NCBI GenBank assembly: GCA_000336895.1
Contig: AOLX01000022.1
Span: forward strand, 1 to 64,000
Length of the DNA stretch: 64,000 bases
Origin: Haloarcula argentinensis DSM 12282
GTDB lineage: Archaea > Halobacteriota > Halobacteria > Halobacteriales > Haloarculaceae
Reading direction: 5' to 3'
Part shown: one piece after another, positions 8,000 through 17,472 of the stretch
Layout: each line of letters begins with the position of its first letter
How positions within the stretch are numbered: position 1 is the first letter of the stretch
Translations under genes and position numbers: made by a program
The notes under the pieces: generated by a model
The model's database searches: none
Seen by the model: the letters and a program-made list of their open reading frames with translations, nothing else
Told to the model about the DNA's origin: nothing

Positions 8000-9085
8000 A
8001 TGTCAACCATTCCGACGGCGACGCGGAGGCGGGTGTTAGAAGCCCTGGGCGTCGGCACGGCCGCACTTGCGGGCTGTGCCAGCGCACCGGGCGCAAAAGA
8101 GCAAGCGACCGAAGCGGAGACGACCCCACAGGAGCCAGCTATGAACGGCGCACAACAGACTGACATCGACCGTATCGCCGCGGACCCGACCGCAATCCCG
8201 GACCCCATCGACCGGTCGGAGCCAAAGACTGTATCGGTCGAGATGACCACCAAAGAGCAGGTCGCAGAGGTCGAGCCGGGCGTCACCTACACATACATGA
8301 CGTTTGGCGACCAGATCCCCGGCCCGATGATCCGGGTTCGCCGGGGCGACACCGTCGAACTCACCATCACGAACGAGGAGGGGAACTCGATGCCCCACAA
8401 CATCGACCTCCACGCCGTCCGCGGCCCCGGGGGCGGGGCTGAGGCGTCGATGGTCACGCCGGGCCAGACCAAGACGTTCCGCTTCAAGGCCACCTACCCC
8501 GGCGCGTTCATCTACCACTGCGCCGTCCCGAACCTCGATATGCACATCTCCTCGGGGATGTTCGGGATGATACTCGTCGAACCGAAGGAGGGGCTCCCCG
8601 AAGTGGACCACGAGTTCTACTTCGGCCAGCACGAACTGTACACTACCGGCGACACCGGCGAGAAGGGGCACCACGACTTCGACATGGAGGCGATGGCGGC
8701 CGAAGAGCCGACGTACGTCCTGGTGAACGGCGAAAAGTACGCCATCACCCCGGACCGACACGGTTCGCCGAGCATGTCGGTCGGCGACACCGCTCGCGTG
8801 TACTTCGTGACCGGCGGGCCGAGCCTCGACTCCAGTTTCCACCCCATCGGCTCCGTCTGGGACGAGGTCTGGCAGCAGGGTGCTATCGCCGGACCGCCGA
8901 ACAAGTACGTCCAGACCACGCCGGTCAAGCCGGGGTCCTGTGCCATCGCGACCCTCCACGCCGAGGTGCCCGGTCCCATCAAGCTGGTCGATCACGCACT
9001 CTCGCGAGTCGCGCGCAAGGGCATGATGGCCGTCATCAACCGCGAAGGGGCGGCAAACCCCGACGTGTTCGAACCGGAGGCCTGA
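8000..9085 (+). CDS. nirK: Copper-containing nitrite reductase NirK, Tat lipoprotein
   Basis: NirK reduces nitrite to nitric oxide in denitrification. The 361-residue protein has a Tat signal (ATRRRVLEALG) and a lipobox LAGC with Cys26, so it should be anchored on the outer face of the membrane. Two cupredoxin domains follow. Type 1 copper ligands are visible as H133, C174, H182 and M187 (YHCAVPNLDMHISSGM). Type 2 ligands fit H138, H173 and H332, and the catalytic pair is D136 and H281 (SSFHPIG). All key residues are present, so the enzyme should be active. No nitric oxide reductase or other denitrification gene is nearby; the next gene is the DNA sliding clamp. Confidence 0.95.
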   Translation: MSTIPTATRRRVLEALGVGTAALAGCASAPGAKEQATEAETTPQEPAMNGAQQTDIDRIAADPTAIPDPIDRSEPKTVSVEMTTKEQVAEVEPGVTYTYMTFGDQIPGPMIRVRRGDTVELTITNEEGNSMPHNIDLHAVRGPGGGAEASMVTPGQTKTFRFKATYPGAFIYHCAVPNLDMHISSGMFGMILVEPKEGLPEVDHEFYFGQHELYTTGDTGEKGHHDFDMEAMAAEEPTYVLVNGEKYAITPDRHGSPSMSVGDTARVYFVTGGPSLDSSFHPIGSVWDEVWQQGAIAGPPNKYVQTTPVKPGSCAIATLHAEVPGPIKLVDHALSRVARKGMMAVINREGAANPDVFEPEA

Positions 9086-9241
9086 CCGCGTCGCCGGAGT
9101 AACGCTGTGCACTGCCGCTTCGTGTTCTGATCGGTCACTCGATAGAGTCCGCTCACGAGCGCTGCCCCGTCCGCGGTCGCTCGCGCGCACGCGGTTTCAA
9201 TGAGGGACTTTTTAATGGATGGGGGCATAGTCCGGTTCAAG

Positions 9242-9985
9242 ATGTTCAACGCCATCGTGAGCGCAGACACGCTCCAGGCGACTCTCGACTCTGTGAGCGT
9301 GCTGGTGGACGAGTGCAAGATCCACCTCGAAGAAGACGGGCTGGAAATCCGGGCAGTTGACCCGGCAAACGTTGGAATGGTCGACCTACGGCTCGACGCG
9401 GCGGCGTTCGAGTCCTACGAGACTGACGGTGGGCTCATCGGCGTCAATCTCTCCCGCCTCGAAGACATCGCCGGCATGGCCGACGCTGGCCAGCTCGTCC
9501 ACCTCGATCTCGACGAGGAGACGCGGAAACTCCACATCTCTATCGACGGCCTCGAATACACCCTCGCGCTGATCGACCCCGATTCGATCCGTCAGGAGCC
9601 CGACCTCCCGGATCTGGACCTCTCGGCGAATATCGTTATCGAGGGGAAAGACATCGACCGGTCGGTCACCGCCGCGGACATGGTCAGCGACCACATCGCG
9701 CTGGGCGTCGACGCCACCGAGGAGCTGTTCTACGTCGACGCCGAGGGCGACACAGACGATGTCCACCTCGAACTCACCCGCGACGACCTCATCGACCTCA
9801 CCCCCGGGGACGCCCACTCGCTGTTCTCGCTGGATTACCTGAAGAACATGAACAAGGCCATCCCGAAAGACGCCGAAGTCGAGATGGAACTCGGCGAGGA
9901 GTTCCCCGTCAAGATGCACTTCAGCTTCGCTGAAGGCCAGGGCCGGGTCACGTACATGCTCGCGCCGCGCATCCAGAGCGAATAA
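9242..9985 (+). CDS. pcn: DNA polymerase sliding clamp PCNA
   Basis: A 247-residue PCNA that forms a trimeric ring around DNA and tethers polymerase, ligase and FEN1. Family landmarks are [19 protein letters not shown] at the start, [16 protein letters not shown], and the C-terminal [10 protein letters not shown] where client PIP peptides dock. Its acidity fits the haloarchaeal type. The ATG at 9242 gives the usual N-terminus; an in-frame ATG at 9200 would add 14 unsupported residues. The alpha/beta hydrolase gene starts 6 bases after the stop, so they may share a transcript. Confidence 0.96.
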   Translation: MFNAIVSADTLQATLDSVSVLVDECKIHLEEDGLEIRAVDPANVGMVDLRLDAAAFESYETDGGLIGVNLSRLEDIAGMADAGQLVHLDLDEETRKLHISIDGLEYTLALIDPDSIRQEPDLPDLDLSANIVIEGKDIDRSVTAADMVSDHIALGVDATEELFYVDAEGDTDDVHLELTRDDLIDLTPGDAHSLFSLDYLKNMNKAIPKDAEVEMELGEEFPVKMHFSFAEGQGRVTYMLAPRIQSE

Positions 9986-9991
9986 CGACAG

Positions 9992-10888
9992 ATGCCGTCC
10001 GCGCCGCCGGTTCCGGCCACCGACTGGCTGCCAGACGACTCCGAGACGGAGACGCTCTCGCTCCCAGACGGTCGACGGCTGGCGTACGCCACCTACGGCG
10101 ACGCCGACGGCTATCCGGTTTTCTTCTGTCACGGTACCCCCGGATCACACGTCATCGCACGGCTGCTCGCCACACCGGCCCGCGAACGCGGCGTCAATCT
10201 CATCGCACCGGATCGACCGGGCATCGGAAACTCGGAAGATGCTTCCGTCACGCTCGAAGATTGGCCGGAGGACGCCGCGCACCTTCTGTCCCATCTCGAC
10301 ATCGACGCAGCCGGTACCGTTGGCTTCTCCGGCGGCGGCCCGTTCGCGCTGGCCTGTCACCGACTGCCGGAGGTAGAGCGAATCGCACTGCTGGGCGGCA
10401 GCGGCCCGCCGTCAGTCGGCGCAACAGGGCGCGTCCAGCAGTTCGTCGGGGCACTCTCCCGGCACACTCCGTGGGCGCTCGGGCGACTTTTCCGGCTGCA
10501 GCGGTGGTTCGCTGTCCGCAAGGACCCGTCCTACGCTGTCGGGTTCGTTGCCGAGGAGACACCGGAGACTGACGATCTGGCAGCCAGCGAGGTGGCGCGA
10601 ATCGTCCGCGCCGATATGCTCACGTCGATGGCACGCGGCCCGAGCGAGATCATCCGCGAGCAGCGACTGCTCTCAGAGCCGTGGCCGTTTGCCCTCGAAG
10701 ACATTTCGGTGCCGGTTAGCGTGTTCCAGGGGCAAAACGACGCCAACGTTGCCCCATCGACAGGGAACGCCCTTGCCAAGCGGCTCCCAGACGCCTCGCT
10801 CGAACTCGTCGATAGCGACCACCTAGGTACGTTGACAGCTGCTGGCGGCGACGCGCTGACCGCCGTACAGCGTCGCACGCGCGTCTGA
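9992..10888 (+). CDS. Alpha/beta hydrolase fold protein
   Basis: A 298-residue single-domain hydrolase. The oxyanion region FFCHGTPGSH comes first, then the nucleophile elbow GFSGGGPFAL with Ser113, and the rest of the triad is probably Asp250 (GQNDANV) and His277 (DSDHLGTL). The domain is complete. The substrate is unknown; related proteins are annotated as esterases, haloperoxidase-like enzymes or lyases of the HpaC type. It is closely spaced behind pcn with no obvious functional link. Confidence 0.82.
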   Translation: MPSAPPVPATDWLPDDSETETLSLPDGRRLAYATYGDADGYPVFFCHGTPGSHVIARLLATPARERGVNLIAPDRPGIGNSEDASVTLEDWPEDAAHLLSHLDIDAAGTVGFSGGGPFALACHRLPEVERIALLGGSGPPSVGATGRVQQFVGALSRHTPWALGRLFRLQRWFAVRKDPSYAVGFVAEETPETDDLAASEVARIVRADMLTSMARGPSEIIREQRLLSEPWPFALEDISVPVSVFQGQNDANVAPSTGNALAKRLPDASLELVDSDHLGTLTAAGGDALTAVQRRTRV

Positions 10889-10924
10889 CGTAGCGTTTTG
10901 TGGGTCGGGTGCCAACGGGCCGGT

Positions 10925-11536
10925 ATGGAGAACCTCGGGGACGCGTACAGCGACCGGCGGTGGGAGGGCCGTGACCCCCGCCGCGTCGTTGCCGGCGCGA
11001 CCCTGGGTGGTGTCGGCGCGCTGACGGTGGTCGTCGCGATACTGCTGGTGACGACGCCGCTGTCGGCCGTCGTCGGCGCAACTGAACCCCACGCGGCCGA
11101 GAAACTCGGCGGGACGCTGGGCGGCCTCGGCATCCCTGCGATGTTCCTGAGCGTCGTCGCCGTCCTCCCGTCGAGCCGCCGGGAACAGGGCGGTGTCGGC
11201 GTCGGCGCGTTCCTCTGTCTGGTCGGTGTTGGGCTGTTTCAAACGGCGTATCCCTACAACTGGACCGTCGGTGCGCAGACGCTGGCGTTCGAGACGACGA
11301 TGGCGTACTTCATCGGGACCTGCGTGGCGTTCTGGTTCGTCTTCACTGCCATGGCGAGCTTCCGACGACGGAACAACCCTCAGGGCACGGTGAAACTCGA
11401 GATTTCACACAAAGGCGAAACCAAGACCGTCGAAGTGTCTCCGAAAGAATACAAGCGCTACACGCAGGCGGTTCGTGGCGACGGCGGCACGACCGACGAG
11501 GTCATTCAGGAACTGGAGTCACGAATCGAAGACTAA
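10925..11536 (+). CDS. Haloarchaeal membrane protein with cytoplasmic tail, unknown function
   Basis: A 203-residue protein with four hydrophobic helices in the first 140 residues, then a soluble tail of about 60 residues (LEISHKGETKTVEVSPKEYKR onward) that is predicted to be partly helical. It starts MENLGDAYSDRRWEGRDPRR. I recognise the pattern from other haloarchaea but not a function. The ATG at 10925 is preferred over the frame's earlier codons because the charged MENLG start fits a cytoplasmic N-terminus. It is convergent with the DUF4382 gene, stops 3 bases apart. Confidence 0.7.
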   Translation: MENLGDAYSDRRWEGRDPRRVVAGATLGGVGALTVVVAILLVTTPLSAVVGATEPHAAEKLGGTLGGLGIPAMFLSVVAVLPSSRREQGGVGVGAFLCLVGVGLFQTAYPYNWTVGAQTLAFETTMAYFIGTCVAFWFVFTAMASFRRRNNPQGTVKLEISHKGETKTVEVSPKEYKRYTQAVRGDGGTTDEVIQELESRIED

Positions 11537-11539
11537 TCA

Positions 11540-12484
11540 CTACTCGGCAGTCGTCGTTTCGTTGCCGCTCCGGTCCGAGTCCGTCATCGAGTCGCGGTCC
11601 GTCTCCCCGATTTCTGTCGTCTCGACTTCGGTCTCTTCGTCGTCGTCGCTCTCGTTGCTGTCCTCCTCCGCATCGTCAGTCTCGTCTCCCCCACCGTCGC
11701 TGCCGACCTCCTCTACAGCAACGTCCTTGCCAGCGACTCCGCTTTCCGAGATGACCGGCAGGAGGTTGTAGCCGCCGTTGCCCTTCTTGACGACGTTGAT
11801 ATCGAAGACGAAGTCGACCGATTCACCAGCAACGACTTCGAACGGCTTGGTCAGCTGGAGCTTCTCGCTCGGGATCTTCACGTCGACCGACTCGCCGTCG
11901 ACGACCCCATCAATGGATTCGGCGTACAGTTCGATCTTGCTGTATCGGCCCGCTTCGAGTTCGCCGTCGAGGACGCCGATGGCCTTGTCCCCGACGACTT
12001 CGGTGAGATCGACGGTCGCGCCGTCGAGTTCGCGGACGACGAAGCCGTTGTTGTCGTCGCCCTCCTCGTCTTCCGTCTCATCTTCGTCGGCTTCGTCCTC
12101 CGTCTGGTCTACGTCGTCCATCTCCGCCGTCTCGGTCGGTTCAGCCGTTGCAGTCTCGTTCGTCTCGGTTGCCTCGGCCGTCTCCGTGGCTTCGGTCTCA
12201 CTTTCTGTATCCTCCCCGCCCGCATGGAAGATGCGAGCGCTGGAGAACGACACGTCGAGTGAGTCGAAGTCACCGATAGCCGCGGGCTGGTCGCTGATCA
12301 GTAGCCGGAACGTCCCGACGGTTCCGCCGTCATTCGTCATCGTGTCCGCATCGGTGGAGCCGCCGTCACTGGTTTCGCCGCCGCTGGTTCCGTCAGATTC
12401 GCCGGAATCGCTCGACCCGGAACAGCCGGCGAGGAGACCGACACTGACGCCAGCGCCTGTCGCGATGAACCGTCGCCGTCTCAT
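11540..12484 (-). CDS. DUF4382 domain lipoprotein
   Basis: A 314-residue exported protein. MRRRRFIATGAGVSVG followed by LLAGC is a Tat signal with lipobox, so it is lipid-anchored outside. A Ser/Gly/Asp-rich spacer follows, then the DUF4382 domain (FRLLISDQPAAIGDFDSLDV), which contains an inserted stretch of Glu/Thr repeats (ETEATETAEATETNET). The C-terminal tail is also acidic. DUF4382 proteins are of unknown function, often presumed to be surface ligand binders. The ATG at 12484 is chosen because the twin Arg follows directly. Upstream is a cluster of TGAACGG repeats. Confidence 0.85.
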   Translation of the reverse strand: MRRRRFIATGAGVSVGLLAGCSGSSDSGESDGTSGGETSDGGSTDADTMTNDGGTVGTFRLLISDQPAAIGDFDSLDVSFSSARIFHAGGEDTESETEATETAEATETNETATAEPTETAEMDDVDQTEDEADEDETEDEEGDDNNGFVVRELDGATVDLTEVVGDKAIGVLDGELEAGRYSKIELYAESIDGVVDGESVDVKIPSEKLQLTKPFEVVAGESVDFVFDINVVKKGNGGYNLLPVISESGVAGKDVAVEEVGSDGGGDETDDAEEDSNESDDDEETEVETTEIGETDRDSMTDSDRSGNETTTAE

Positions 12485-12612
12485 TGGCGTTGCCCCGTAC
12501 TGCGGGTCGCCGTCGATACTGTCTTGGCTGGTACGTACGTACTCATTCCATGACGTGGGATGGCACTGGCGCGTATATGCCCCGCGATAGGTCAAATCGA
12601 TGTGCGCCTGTT

Positions 12613-12647
12613 TGAACGGAATGAACGGTCTGGCTGTATCTGAACGG
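12613..12647. promoter_or_regulatory. Three TGAACGG repeats between DUF4382 gene and hjc
   Basis: TGAACGG occurs at 12613, 12622 and 12641, with 9-base and 19-base centre spacing, in the divergent spacer. The 9-base pair of repeats is matched on the opposite strand upstream of the acidic secreted protein gene near 20.6 kb. The copy at 12641 is followed by TTTTAC, which may be part of the hjc promoter. A transcription-factor site is inferred, not shown. Confidence 0.4.
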
Positions 12648-12676
12648 TTTTACCCCCGTCGCTCCACGTCCTGCTA

Positions 12677-13195
12677 ATGGCAAACTCGAACGCGAAGGGC
12701 GACCGCCGCGAGCGCGAACTGGTCAACGCACTCGACGAGGCGGGCTTTGCGGTGATGCGCGCGCCAGCGAGCGGCAGCGCGACCGAGCGGGAACTGCCGG
12801 ACGTGCTCTCGGGCGATAGCGAGACGTTCTACGCCATCGAGGCGAAATCCAGCGCCGGTGACCCGATCTATCTCACCGGTGAGGAGGTCGAGGCGCTGCT
12901 GTTTTTCGCCCGGAACTTCGGCGCGAAACCGCGTATCGGCGTCCGGTTCGACCGCGAAGACTGGTACTTCTTCCACCCGGCGGACCTCCACACGACCGAC
13001 GGCGGTAACTACCGCGTCAAGAAGGAGACGGCCCTTTCCGACGGGACTGACTTCGATGAGTTCGTGGGTAACTCCGAGAAGGTCACACTGGATGAAGTGG
13101 GCGACGACGGCCCCGACCAGAGCGTGCTGGACGTGCTGTCGGCCTTCGAGCGCGGCGACCTCGACAAGGAGGAAGCCGCGGCGATGCTGGAATAG
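12677..13195 (+). CDS. hjc: Holliday junction resolvase Hjc
   Basis: Archaeal Hjc cuts four-way DNA junctions in recombination and repair. The 172-residue protein has the nuclease core with Glu12 (RERELVNAL), Asp42 (ELPDVLSG) and the Glu55-x-Lys57 pair (YAIEAKSS) of the PD-(D/E)XK fold. A C-terminal extension of about 50 residues beyond the usual 120 is acidic and ends in a helical [12 protein letters not shown] segment that looks like a short dimerisation or binding helix. The ATG at 12677 places the basic GDRRERE region at the N-terminus as in the family. Confidence 0.93.
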   Translation: MANSNAKGDRRERELVNALDEAGFAVMRAPASGSATERELPDVLSGDSETFYAIEAKSSAGDPIYLTGEEVEALLFFARNFGAKPRIGVRFDREDWYFFHPADLHTTDGGNYRVKKETALSDGTDFDEFVGNSEKVTLDEVGDDGPDQSVLDVLSAFERGDLDKEEAAAMLE

Positions 13196-13213
13196 CGGTT
13201 CGCAGGCGCTCGA

Positions 13214-13861
13214 TTACTGGTTCTTACTGTCGACGAGTTCGGCGTCCTCGACACGACGGAGTCGCGACAGGGGAAAGGCGTATTCTCGCGGCTCGGTCGC
13301 GCTGACAGCATCCGAGAGATACGTCGCCAGCACCACGAGGTCATTCGCCGGGTAACCGTCGTTGGTGTCGTAGTCGGCAACCGTCTCGTCGGTCGCCTCG
13401 ATGGTCCAGTCGTCGGCCGGCGTGTCGGTGATCCCTGTGACGACGAGTCTGTCGCCCGTCTCGCGATCACGCACGATGTCGCCGCTCTCCAGTCGGCAGT
13501 GCCCACAGAGGTGTGGCGTCCGTGCGTCCGCGGCGACGAAGGTGACGGTCCCACAGGCGTCACAGGTCGCCCGATCCTTGCCCGGTGGTGCGATCCGCTT
13601 GGCAGTGATTTCGATGGCGACGCGCCGGAGGTGTTTGCAGTGCTCGCCGCGGATGCGGTTGTCGGGACAGGAGCAGGCGTGCTGCCCGATATCGACGAGA
13701 TACGTGCTGTCGCTCTCCGTCGTCACGGTGTACGTGCTGTCCGCTCGTGGGCGAACGGCCATGCGCTCGGTCCAGGCGCGGGCGGCCCGGTCCGGGAGGG
13801 AACGGAGGTCCGGTGCAAGTGCGGTACTCTGCCGGTCGGCTGTTGGCTCGATGAGCGTCAT
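13214..13861 (-). CDS. SWIM zinc-finger protein
   Basis: A 215-residue haloarchaeal protein. The SWIM motif (CxCxnCxH) is HACSCPDNRIRGEHCKHLRR at about residues 60-80. A second zinc knuckle follows, CDAC...CGHC, and the C-terminal half looks like a beta-rich domain. SWIM domains bind DNA or proteins; the function here is unknown. The ATG at 13861 (MTLIEPTADRQ) is preferred, but a start at 13888 adds only nine residues and cannot be excluded. It is convergent with hjc. Confidence 0.78.
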   Translation of the reverse strand: MTLIEPTADRQSTALAPDLRSLPDRAARAWTERMAVRPRADSTYTVTTESDSTYLVDIGQHACSCPDNRIRGEHCKHLRRVAIEITAKRIAPPGKDRATCDACGTVTFVAADARTPHLCGHCRLESGDIVRDRETGDRLVVTGITDTPADDWTIEATDETVADYDTNDGYPANDLVVLATYLSDAVSATEPREYAFPLSRLRRVEDAELVDSKNQ

Positions 13862-13990
13862 AGGTGTGGACGCGGCTGTATTTTCCAATGCGTCCAGTCG
13901 AAACGTAGGTGCTACACGGTCCTAAATGGCTCGGCCAGTGGGCTCCAGCGCTTCGATACCCTTTTTGCCGGCCCTGTGAAATCGCAGAGC

Positions 13991-14200
13991 ATGGATATCG
14001 AGCGGGAGACGCTCCTGCAAATCGTCATCTCGGCGGTCGCCGTCGTGCTGTTCGTCGGCGCAACTGTTACGGCCTCACAGATGTATCTGAGTGGGTCAAC
14101 CGTAGAGGCAACGGGCGGCTATGCACTCATCGGCGCAATCGGGCTGTTCGTCGTCTTCATGACCGCTGCCGGCCTCTGGCTCGAACGCCAGCAGTTCTAA
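13991..14200 (+). CDS. Small two-helix membrane protein conserved in haloarchaea
   Basis: A 69-residue protein starting MDIERETLLQIVISAVAVVL. It has two hydrophobic helices (about 10-28 and 43-62) with a short polar loop and ends LERQQF. The long frame upstream of this ATG overlaps the SWIM gene antisense and is not coding. A T-rich stretch (CCTTTTTGCC) upstream could serve the promoter. The stop overlaps the priL stop by 4 bases on the other strand. Function unknown. Confidence 0.65.
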   Translation: MDIERETLLQIVISAVAVVLFVGATVTASQMYLSGSTVEATGGYALIGAIGLFVVFMTAAGLWLERQQF

Positions 14201-15273
14201 GCGTCGGCCTCTTCGTCGCCCTCGTCTTCGCGCCAGTCGACCAGTTCCTCCTCGTCGGTGTCGTCTAACTTCTGCTCGTAGTAGCCCATCGGGTGAGAAA
14301 TCGCCTCACAGAGGTCGTCCATGTTGACACAGTCACCGTAGGACTGCATGGTCGAACACGCCGGCGTCGAGTATTCCGTCGGGCTGGTATCCCCGCGGAT
14401 GTGGTCGACCTGATAGCGGGTCGCTTCCTCGCCGAAACCGGGGTTGACCTGGAACAGGTCGACAATTTCGTCCGTCGTCATTCCGATGCCGACGAGGAAG
14501 GTCGCAATAGCAAACCGGGAGTGGTGTTCGAGGTGTTCGCCCTTCTGCACCTGATCGAGGAGCGACTTCATGCAGGGCGGAAACAGTTCCGGGACGACGG
14601 TGTCGATCTCGCGGGTGAGTTCCAGTTCCGAGAGCACTTCCTCTAGACGGTCGACCTCCTCCGTCAGTTCGTCGGCGATAGCGTCGGGGACGGTGAACGG
14701 CAGGCCGTCGGTGACTCGGTGACGGATCGCCTGCTTCAACAGGACGTTCAGTTCCTCGGCAGTGACCCTGACCTCGCCGTCGGCCAGTGGCCGATTGACC
14801 AGCCGCCAAGAATCGCCCCGCTGATCGGCCGCCAGGTCGAGATACGCGCCGACCTCGACGCGGTACCCATCGCCGGCGTCGCTGACAGCGCTGGCGAGGT
14901 CGAACTCCGCGAGCAGTTCCGTGCGGTCCAGCGTCTCGCGCTGCGTCGATTTCAGTTCCGTCGTCGTTTCGAACTCCTCGGTGAACCGGTCGTAGGCCGC
15001 CTCGGCCTCCGCCTGCGCGTACTTCCGGGTGCAGATGTGGACGTCGACGAGCGACACCAGCACGCGGGCGACCGGGTACGAAAGCAGTTCGACGCGGGTC
15101 CGCCGGTGTGGCTCCCCGACAGTCCCGTCCGTGATTGCCGACTCGACTCGCTCCAGCGCGCGCGCCGTGACCGTCTCGTCCGTGGCGACGATTTCGCCCA
15201 AGTCCACCGCCGCGGCTTCGACGGCCTCCCGCGACCGCGCCAGAAAGGGGTAGCGTGCGTGGAGCGGTTCCAT
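14197..15273 (-). CDS. priL: DNA primase large subunit PriL
   Basis: PriL pairs with PriS to make primers for replication. The 358-residue protein has an N-terminal helical region (MEPLHARYPFLARSREAVE) and a C-terminal iron-sulfur domain. The four cluster Cys are visible: one in FPPCMKSLL and three in CSTMQSYGDCVNMDDLC. The acidic C-terminus ends DEGDEEADA. The ATG at 15273 gives the standard N-terminus. priS is not in the window. Confidence 0.93.
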   Translation of the reverse strand: MEPLHARYPFLARSREAVEAAAVDLGEIVATDETVTARALERVESAITDGTVGEPHRRTRVELLSYPVARVLVSLVDVHICTRKYAQAEAEAAYDRFTEEFETTTELKSTQRETLDRTELLAEFDLASAVSDAGDGYRVEVGAYLDLAADQRGDSWRLVNRPLADGEVRVTAEELNVLLKQAIRHRVTDGLPFTVPDAIADELTEEVDRLEEVLSELELTREIDTVVPELFPPCMKSLLDQVQKGEHLEHHSRFAIATFLVGIGMTTDEIVDLFQVNPGFGEEATRYQVDHIRGDTSPTEYSTPACSTMQSYGDCVNMDDLCEAISHPMGYYEQKLDDTDEEELVDWREDEGDEEADA

Positions 15274-15554
15274 TGCAACCACCTTTCGGATGGGAGCGAA
15301 TAAAATTGCCGTCACCGAGACGATCGGTGTCGGATTCCCGACAACGAGGGCGGCCAGACTGTGGGGCTATACATATAGAGGTGGCCCGGCGGCGAGTGAA
15401 TACAGCTAGTAGACAGACGGATGCCCGTCACTCGCTATTGGTGAAGTGTGGTAAGGACGCGCGGGTCGGCGACGGCACCAGGTCCGGTCGGGCAACTGGA
15501 CCAGTGCAGTCATTCGCGACGAGGGAACTGCCAAACGACACACGGAACACACCG

Positions 15555-15707
15555 ATGACGCACGAGCACGACACCGATTCACAAGAGGGCATCAGAGCGA
15601 CGTTCGAAGAGTACGATGTTGGCGTGGATACGGTCGCCCACATCGGCGACCCGGAGAACCCGTCTGCGTGGATTCAGTCGACAGTTTTCGTCGACGTAAA
15701 CGAGTAG
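15555..15707 (+). CDS. Small acidic haloarchaeal protein, unknown function
   Basis: A 50-residue acidic protein with a central YDVGVDTVAHIGDPENPSAW segment and an IQSTVFVDV end, a pattern I associate with short conserved haloarchaeal proteins of unknown function. No membrane segment, Cys or His pair is present. The ATG follows a CACACCG run; the spacer from priL is about 280 bp and contains an ATACATATAG box at 15368-15377. Confidence 0.55.
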   Translation: MTHEHDTDSQEGIRATFEEYDVGVDTVAHIGDPENPSAWIQSTVFVDVNE

Positions 15708-15877
15708 GACTAATCAACGGTCGGTCGGCGACACCAACGAAGCAAGCGGTTCTGCGTCTGTGTGAAGCGGTTACCCTGCCCGCTACGGGCATGTGATTTT
15801 CTGTCAAAGCTACGACAACATTTACACCACGGAGAGCGACCGTGTCGGTATGGTCCCCGTGTGGAGGTGTTTGCGCG

Positions 15878-17401
15878 ATGAGTGACGCCGCCGCCCAGTC
15901 CGAACGGTTCACCGAGGGCGCGCTGCTGTGGCCACTCCTGACGCTTGCCGCGCCGCTCGTCACAACCCAGCTCCTGCAGACGGTGTACAACCTCACAGAC
16001 ACGTTCTGGGTCCTCCGGCTGGGTAACGACGCGATGGCCGCGCTGTCGTACTCCTGGCCCGTCGTCTTTCTGCTCATCAGTGTCGGCGGCGGCATGACCG
16101 CAGCGGGGACCATCCTCGTCTCGCAGAACACTGGCGCAGAGAACGAGGGGCGCGTGAACTTCGTTGCCGGTCAGACGCTTGGCTTCGTGACCCTGCTGTC
16201 GGTCGTCCTCTCGATAGCCGGTTTCCTGCTGACACCGACGCTCCTCTCACTGCTGGGCAGCCAGCCCGGGACCGAGGTACACGTGATGGCAGTGTCGTAC
16301 ACCCGCATCGTCTTCCTCGGCCTGTGGTTCATGTTCGGCTTCTTCGTCTTCCAGGCACTGCTCCGGGGCTGGGGCGATACGAAGACGCCGATGTACCTGA
16401 TGACCGGCAGCGTCGCTCTCAATGTCGTCATCGACCCGGTGTTCATCCTCGGGTTCACCGACAACCCTCTGTTCGGCTGGCTCGGCCTGGAATCACTGGC
16501 TGCGTGGCTCTACGCTCACACTGGCTTCGAGGGGATGGGCGTCGCCGGGGCGGCGGTCGCGACGGTTGGTTCCCGCGGTCTCGCCGCACTGGCGGGCTTC
16601 TGGCTCCTGTTCAGCGGCCGGGTCGGCATCACGCCATCGCTATCGGCGCTGCGACCACAGCTGGCACCCGTGCGGAAAATCGTCCGTATCGGCGCACCGG
16701 TCAGCGTCGAGCGGAGCACGCAGGCCCTGTCGGTGACGCTGATGACCGTACTGGTCGCGCTGGTCGGCGACAACGCCGTCGCCGCCTACGGCGTCGGGAG
16801 CCGGTTCACCACCATCGTCTGGCTTCCGATGGTCGGCATGGCAATGGCCGTCGAAACCGTCGTCGGGCAGAACCTCGGCGCGGGATGCCGTGACCGTGCC
16901 AAGCGGGTCGTCTATCACGCAAGCGCGATCCTCGTCGGGGCGTTCCTGGTCGTCAGCGTCGTCGCGACGCTGTATGCCCGCCCCATCGTCGGCCTGTTTG
17001 TCGGCACGAGCAGCGGTCCCGTCGCCGACCACGTGGTGACGTTCATTCACATCGTCGCACCCACCTACGCCGTGATGGGCGTCTTCCACATGATGAACGG
17101 CGCGTTCCACGGCGCTGGCGCGACCCGGCTCTCCATGGTTCTGGGGCTGACGACACTGTGGGGCTTCCGCGCCGCGCTGGCAGGCGTCCTCATCACTGTC
17201 GCCGGCCTCGGTGCGGTCGGCGCATGGTACGGCATCGCCGCCTCGAACGCCGTCTCGACGCTAGCTGCGACCATCTGCTTCCTGCACGGCGGCTGGCTGG
17301 GCGACTCACTGGCGACCGACGAGGAAGAACCGGTCGCAGCCGAAGCCGACGCAGCATCGGACACCGAATCAGCGGCCGAAGACGAGGGGACAGCGGTGTA
17401 A
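15878..17401 (+). CDS. MATE family efflux transporter
   Basis: A 507-residue transporter with about twelve helices in two homologous halves, expected to export drugs or metabolites using a Na+ or H+ gradient. Signatures are PLVTTQLLQTVYNLTDTFWV in helix 1 and the matching APVSVERSTQALSV at the start of the second half, plus LLRGWGDTKTPMY. A good Shine-Dalgarno (GGAGGT) sits at 15863-15868 before the ATG at 15878, supporting this start over one 36 bases upstream. The C-terminal 35 residues are acidic and disordered. Confidence 0.9.
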   Translation: MSDAAAQSERFTEGALLWPLLTLAAPLVTTQLLQTVYNLTDTFWVLRLGNDAMAALSYSWPVVFLLISVGGGMTAAGTILVSQNTGAENEGRVNFVAGQTLGFVTLLSVVLSIAGFLLTPTLLSLLGSQPGTEVHVMAVSYTRIVFLGLWFMFGFFVFQALLRGWGDTKTPMYLMTGSVALNVVIDPVFILGFTDNPLFGWLGLESLAAWLYAHTGFEGMGVAGAAVATVGSRGLAALAGFWLLFSGRVGITPSLSALRPQLAPVRKIVRIGAPVSVERSTQALSVTLMTVLVALVGDNAVAAYGVGSRFTTIVWLPMVGMAMAVETVVGQNLGAGCRDRAKRVVYHASAILVGAFLVVSVVATLYARPIVGLFVGTSSGPVADHVVTFIHIVAPTYAVMGVFHMMNGAFHGAGATRLSMVLGLTTLWGFRAALAGVLITVAGLGAVGAWYGIAASNAVSTLAATICFLHGGWLGDSLATDEEEPVAAEADAASDTESAAEDEGTAV

Positions 17402-17472
17402 CGCCCGCTCGTTCAATCGGTCGCGGTGGACACCCCGTTGTCGGGAAGTATCGACCGGTGTTTTGTGCCGAC

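Noticed and set aside
13499..13990. Upstream extension of the small membrane protein at 13991
   Set aside because: It overlaps the SWIM gene antisense; the hydrophobic protein has its own ATG at 13991.
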